NCBI GenBank assembly: GCA_006538405.1
Contig: BJKQ01000003.1
Coordinates: forward strand, 868,001-932,000
Length of the DNA stretch: 64,000 nucleotides
Direction: 5' to 3'
Source of the DNA: Hansfordia pulvinata
Taxonomy: Eukaryota > Ascomycota > Sordariomycetes > Xylariales
The translations under genes and the position numbers were made by a program. This document shows, piece after piece, positions 59,347-64,000 of this stretch. How positions within the stretch are numbered: the stretch's first letter is position 1; each line of letters starts with the position of its first letter. The notes below the pieces were generated by a model. It was not told the origin of the DNA and did not search any database. It saw only the letters and a list, made by a program, of their open reading frames with translations.

Positions 59347-60749
59347 GACGATAGACGAGAAACAAACAGCATGGCGGGCCACCCCCCTTGACAGGAGGAC
59401 CCCAGTGATACAGGCGGGCCTCAGCCCCTGCCGCTGCCGCTGCTTTCTGGCTGGGCTCTTCGGCTACATGTGCCTAGTGGCCATCGTAGTTACCCCCCCA
59501 TAAAGCCCTATTGATCCGAGTCTGGCCGTGGTCTGCCATGTCTTGAAAGCCTGCGGCCCGTGTCTGAGAGAAGAAGGGTCTCGTGATCGGCTTGGGCTGC
59601 TCCCCCTGCCCAGGACAACGGGTGCCGATGCGGGGGAGGGCTTCACATTACTACTACGTCTACGAGTACCTGTTGCTGGCCTTGCTTTTGCCGAGTATAA
59701 GCCCGGTGCTGCTAAGAAGGCAAGAATGCGCACTGGTGACGGCCTCCAAAGTTACATCCAGCCAAGTTGGTAGGCATACTCCTTACCTACATGCACCTAC
59801 AGATGGCCGGCCGCCTGATATGCGCCCCTCGCCCGTCCAATGTTTTCTCCGTAGGCAGACACGAGGAGGGGGGGGGGAAGGGGGGAGGCTGTCAGCTTTG
59901 CCCACATGTGATGAGCCACGCGCGCATCACACCGGTCGGTATGACGGGCTAATAGGGCGCCTCGTAGGCGTAAGCCTCGCAGCCCTGCCTTCCGACCTTC
60001 TGATGAGCGTAGATCCGGTAACCTCATCACTCGTCTGGAGCCGTCATCAAGGCCCCGGACCCTGAACCCTGGCACTGCAAGCAGCCCCAACCCCCCCTGT
60101 GCGGCCCCAGCGCAGGGCGTTGGCTGACTTCAAGGTTGCTCTCGGCCGTTGACTCTTTCTTGGCTTTTCTCTCTCTCTCTCTCCCTCCCGGGGCTGAGGC
60201 GGTGACGCTGGCCACACCTCGAGTAGCGATACCGATACCGACGGTATACTCGTATGCATGTAGGCACCTCCTCCCTTTCCCGGTAAGATACTACCCAAGT
60301 TAGGTGGTGTACTACGCGTATTGTACGGGCATCCATCCATGGCAAACATGGGGTCATGTCGAGCGCTGCAACCCGGCATACACCGGCCTCTGAGAGGACG
60401 CTTTCGTGGCAAGCCAGCCAGCCAGCCAGCCTCATCTGACGCCTCTCAAGTATCCAGGTCAAGAGTGAGAGGGCGCGTGGGGCCTGCGACAGACAGGGCT
60501 GCAGCTCAGAGCGAACCCGCCCCGAAATCTGGATTTGCCGGCACAGCCGGGTCCGCTCGGTCACGCGTGGGAAGAAGGGGGAACAGGGGGGTCTGTCATG
60601 GCCAGGTACGTCCAGGTAGTAGTGAACGTCACATAGCATACAGATGCGATGCAGTGCTCGTACCGTACTCAGACGTCCGGGTGACGCCATTCCTCCCCTT
60701 CCATCTCTCTCTTCTCCCGCAGCGCAACTCCCGTACGAGCCTGATCACC

Positions 60750-60887
60750 TTTTTTTTTTTTTTTAATTCTTTCAATACAACACGAGCGGGCATACACGAG
60801 CGGCAGAGCAGAGGCGGGCGCCAGGTCCCTGGGCCGTGAACCCTGGGAGGGAGACTGATGAAGCATTCGAGAAAAAAAAAAAAAAAA
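60750..60887. repeat. T15 and A16 runs forming an inverted pair
   Basis: T15 at 60750-60764 and A16 at 60872-60887 are complementary, separated by about 107 bp that carries no gene. Confidence 0.8.
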
Positions 60888-63800
60888 CACAAGCCCTTCC
60901 CTGTATCCCAGCGCAAGCAAGACAGTTCCGGCCGGCCAAGAGTTGACGAGTTTCACTTTTTTTTCTCTATTTGATTTGTCTTTCTTCCTTTCCCATCTCT
61001 TTCCAACCTTGGCCGCAGGCGCGTCTCTCGGCTCCGAACGCGGGTGTGCGAGCATCGCATCCTCTCACTCTTCCAGACTTTCCACCCACCCTTTCCCCCA
61101 GTCGGCACCCACATTAATCAGATGCACCCCTCGCCCCCTCCCGCCCCCGGCGGGGTGGTTCGGTCATGGCTGGATCTGGCAGAGAGGACCCGAGTTATGT
61201 GTCTCGATCGACGCCTTCTCACTCGTGGACAGCCAGCCTGTGCATTTTAAGTTAATAAACGACACAGGGCGCCAGCTTCCTTCCCGACCAATCGTGGAAC
61301 TCCAACGAGTCCCGGCCGTCTGGGTCGGGCACGCCCCGGGGCCACAACTGCTAACTAATAAGGCGCCAAGGCAGAGGTAGTGAGTGGACAGGCACTACGA
61401 TTGCTTCCGTACTGCAATGCTCCTCTACTCGCAATACAATACACTGATGGGGCACGCACGCACCACGGTATGTTACGAGCTTGTCCGTCCAGTGGAGTGG
61501 AGATTGGGGGGCACGGGGGAGAGGAGAAACCACCTCCTCTCCTGGTACGCGTACGAGTACTCCTTACACCTTGAGAAATCCACATTCCCGTCAACGGGTA
61601 TCACGCCCGTAATAAGAAGCAGGTTCCGCCAATATTGGCAGGGGTCTCCGCGGCGCGCAGAGAGGAGCCGGGCCACCGGGCTTCGGTAGGGCGGGCGCCG
61701 AAGAAGCCTACCTACCTACCTAAATCAATATTCATGAGTACGAGTAGGTATGGGTATGAATTCCCGGGCCCCCCCAGTTCAAGAAGGGGGGAGCCTCCAC
61801 GTCCGTCCCGGCACGCCTGGGTACGCGTTCCAGGCGCATCCGTTGCGCTCGTGATGATGACCTTGACCAGGTTCCTAATGAAGCACTGGCCATGTGCGAG
61901 CGAGGAGTGCTCCGTACTAACTTATTAGTAGGCGCATTCTGGAGTTTCGGCCCGCTTCTCCTGCTCGCACTACCGGGCCGGCTCGTCTCCCAGACGTTGG
62001 AGTCAGTCCTGTCAGCTACGTACGAGTGAGTACTTCTCCGTACTCGTGTTTTCTGCGAGGTGGGTAGTAGAGAGGGTGGGTGATGAGCGATCTCCCACCC
62101 TCCTTACTTACGTCACAAGGCCAAGTCGCGAACATCACCAAGTTGGGACGTCGCGTATCATTATCATTGGGGCGGTTCCCCGTGTCCTGCTTCTTGGGGC
62201 ATGGGTCGCTTGCCAACCGAGAGCGAACGCCTGCCCACGAGCAAATTAGCTCGCGGGCCATGACACCGATACCGACCCGACCCGAGCCGTCATGACCGTA
62301 TACTCGTCGTAGGCGCTCGTATGAGTGCTCCCTCGCCACGTCAGTTGGAGTTCTACGTAGGGCACGGCGGTGTAATCAACCAGTCAATCATCTCTTCAAG
62401 TACTGTAGGGACGTGGGCGGGCGTCGTGGGCTCTCGCGTCCGGAACAGCAGTGGAACCTCTTCATTACCCGCTCGTTCAATAGACCGACGGGGATCGCTC
62501 CCATACCACTCTTCCTCTTCTAATCACCCGGACCCATACGAGTATGACTATGTATGAGCATGAGTATGAGTACCTGCGTGGGGGAATTTCTAATTTTGAG
62601 ATTATCATCAGAGACCCCCCGGCCGCTCCCAGACCTGATCACATGATCGATATCTGGGCCCTGGACGCCTAATGCCTTCTGCCTGGCCCCCTGCGAGTCG
62701 GGCGAGGACGTCTCGCATTTTGCGTGCCGTGCCGAGGCCCATGATGGCGACGAGTATGAGTACTCGCACCTATCTGCGATAAACCAATCTGCCGCGACCA
62801 CGGACGCAACTTGCTGATACCCTGGCCACCACTCTCTGCAGCCCCTGATGAGCGTGCGAGGATTCGCGGTGGATAGGACGGCAGACGGGGCCGAGGGCGT
62901 GGGCACTCGTACGAGCGGGAAACACATGGAAAACATGGAATGAATGAAGATCACCCGCTCCCTCGGGGCAGCAGGGCGTCACGAGAGGCCCCGCCGAATT
63001 GTTCCATCGCTTCTCTCGTTCGGAGCACGCCCTGCGAGTGCTCGTATCATGCGTCCCTGCCCAGCGAGGCGTGGCCATCGGGGGGCCCGTCCCAGGACGG
63101 CCGAGCGGAACGGGGACGAGTAATCAATTATTCTTCGGTACTCGTAGGCAGCCAGTCGGTATTGGCTGCCTCCTGTCAGGCGAAACGACGGCCACATATC
63201 GAGGGCTGTCACAGTTGGCCGGCTTCTTTCCATCAGTCCAATGTGCATGGGAGGGCGCGGCAACGTAGTTTGCGGCGCACTTCTAACCGCGAGCACGCGC
63301 ACCTGCAGAGTGCAGGTAAAGCTCGCCTGTATACTCCAAGTATCCACGCGAGTGCACTCAACCGCCGACGTCGCTATCTTCTTCTCCTCCTAGAGGAATG
63401 GCGTTGCGTGGTACGCACCGTTCGCCGGCCGCAGCTGCGTCGCGGGGCCGTGAGCTGATTGTCTCTGCAGCCCGGCTCTCGAATTCAATGTTGCAGTCAA
63501 CGTCAGAAAAAGGCTCAGGGCTTTCCGGCTTCTTGGCAAGTGTTCTCCTGAGCCGTTGGGAGATGAATTCTCGCCAGGTGCCCGCCTCCGCGCGGTGACC
63601 GACACTTAGGTGGCAGTTCGGCCAGTACCTAATGTGGACGAAATGGCGCGATCTGTCTTGAGAACACTCCCGGCCCTCTCCGTTGAGCCCTTGGACGGAA
63701 CTTATCTTTGCCACTGGACCCTTCGGCAAAGCGACCTCAGAGGGGGCGGCGGCAAGGGGCGGCGAAACAAGTTGCGCTCCCCTGTATGTGTAAGCCGTCC

Positions 63801-64000
63801 TCTCCTTTGTCCGTTGCAACCGCCGCCAGAAGCAAAGAGAGTGTTGATGTTCGGTTGGAACATACGACACTCATGTCTTGGGCAGTCGGCTCCGTGTTAG
63901 CCAGCTTGCCCTCCGTGGGTAGGTTGCATGTCGCGTACTCCGTACGAGTATTCGCAGACAAGCGTGGAGGAAGCCTCATATCGTGCGGCATCCAGGCCGA

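Larger units (their letters stand above)
50047..64000. other. Gene desert, 14 kb, dense in palindromic octamers and simple repeats
   Basis: No gene is supported. All ORFs are below about 230 codons, overlap others on both strands, and show no domains or coherent splice pattern. The DNA is dominated by TACTCGTA/TACGAGTA motifs (roughly one per 350 bp), TAGGTACCTA-type repeats, G17-C24 tracts, tetranucleotide repeats and GC-rich filler. The first few hundred bases probably hold the promoter of the Zn2Cys6 gene, including a GAGA-rich tract at about 50370-50402. Confidence 0.55.

Noticed and set aside
52988..63960. CRISPR-like array from the repeated palindromes
   Set aside because: Spacing is irregular, units are 8-14 bp, and the host is a fungus.

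Overview
The window is nuclear DNA of a filamentous ascomycete, most likely a Sordariomycete. It is GC-rich, genes carry short GT-AG introns (mostly 43-100 nt, a few of 220-550 nt) with CTRAC-type branch points, and the recognisable proteins are typical fungal ones: ATG5, a Zn2Cys6 regulator, a PTH11-type receptor-like protein, a Dal5-family permease and an F-box protein. No bacterial operon, CRISPR array, rRNA, convincing tRNA or transposase was seen.

Layout. 1-15 kb: the 3' part of a DUF952 protein (+), a conserved hypothetical protein (+), an Alp7/Slk19-like spindle coiled-coil protein (-), a DUF676 serine esterase (+) with a possible small membrane-protein gene converging on it (-), an endonuclease III homologue (+) and a 72-residue AN1 zinc finger protein (-). 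15-21 kb is a gene-poor stretch. 21-35 kb holds an F-box protein (+), a head-to-head biotin-dependent acyl-CoA carboxylase pair (beta carboxyltransferase -, alpha biotin carboxylase/biotin carrier +), a Dal5-type anion:cation symporter (-) and a PTH11/rhodopsin-domain membrane protein (+). 36-50 kb holds a 1355-residue SNF2 ATPase (+), ATG5 (+) and a 1136-residue Zn2Cys6 transcription factor (-). 50-64 kb has no gene I can support.

Functional picture. The carboxylase pair plus the permease look like one small metabolic locus: alpha would carboxylate biotin, beta would move the carboxyl to an acyl-CoA, and the permease could import a related acid. Neither subunit shows a mitochondrial presequence, so this is probably not the canonical methylcrotonyl-CoA carboxylase; the substrate is unknown.

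Two window-wide patterns stand out. First, six genes need one extra base (one gene needs two) to keep a single frame. All seven events are one-base deficits, mostly inside G or C runs, and correcting them makes every coding length an exact multiple of three; this looks like systematic homopolymer under-calling. Second, the gene-poor parts, above all 50-64 kb, are strewn with the octamers TACTCGTA/TACGAGTA, often fused into 14-bp palindromes, and with TAGGTACCTA-type repeats, while the 26-41 kb gene block almost lacks them.
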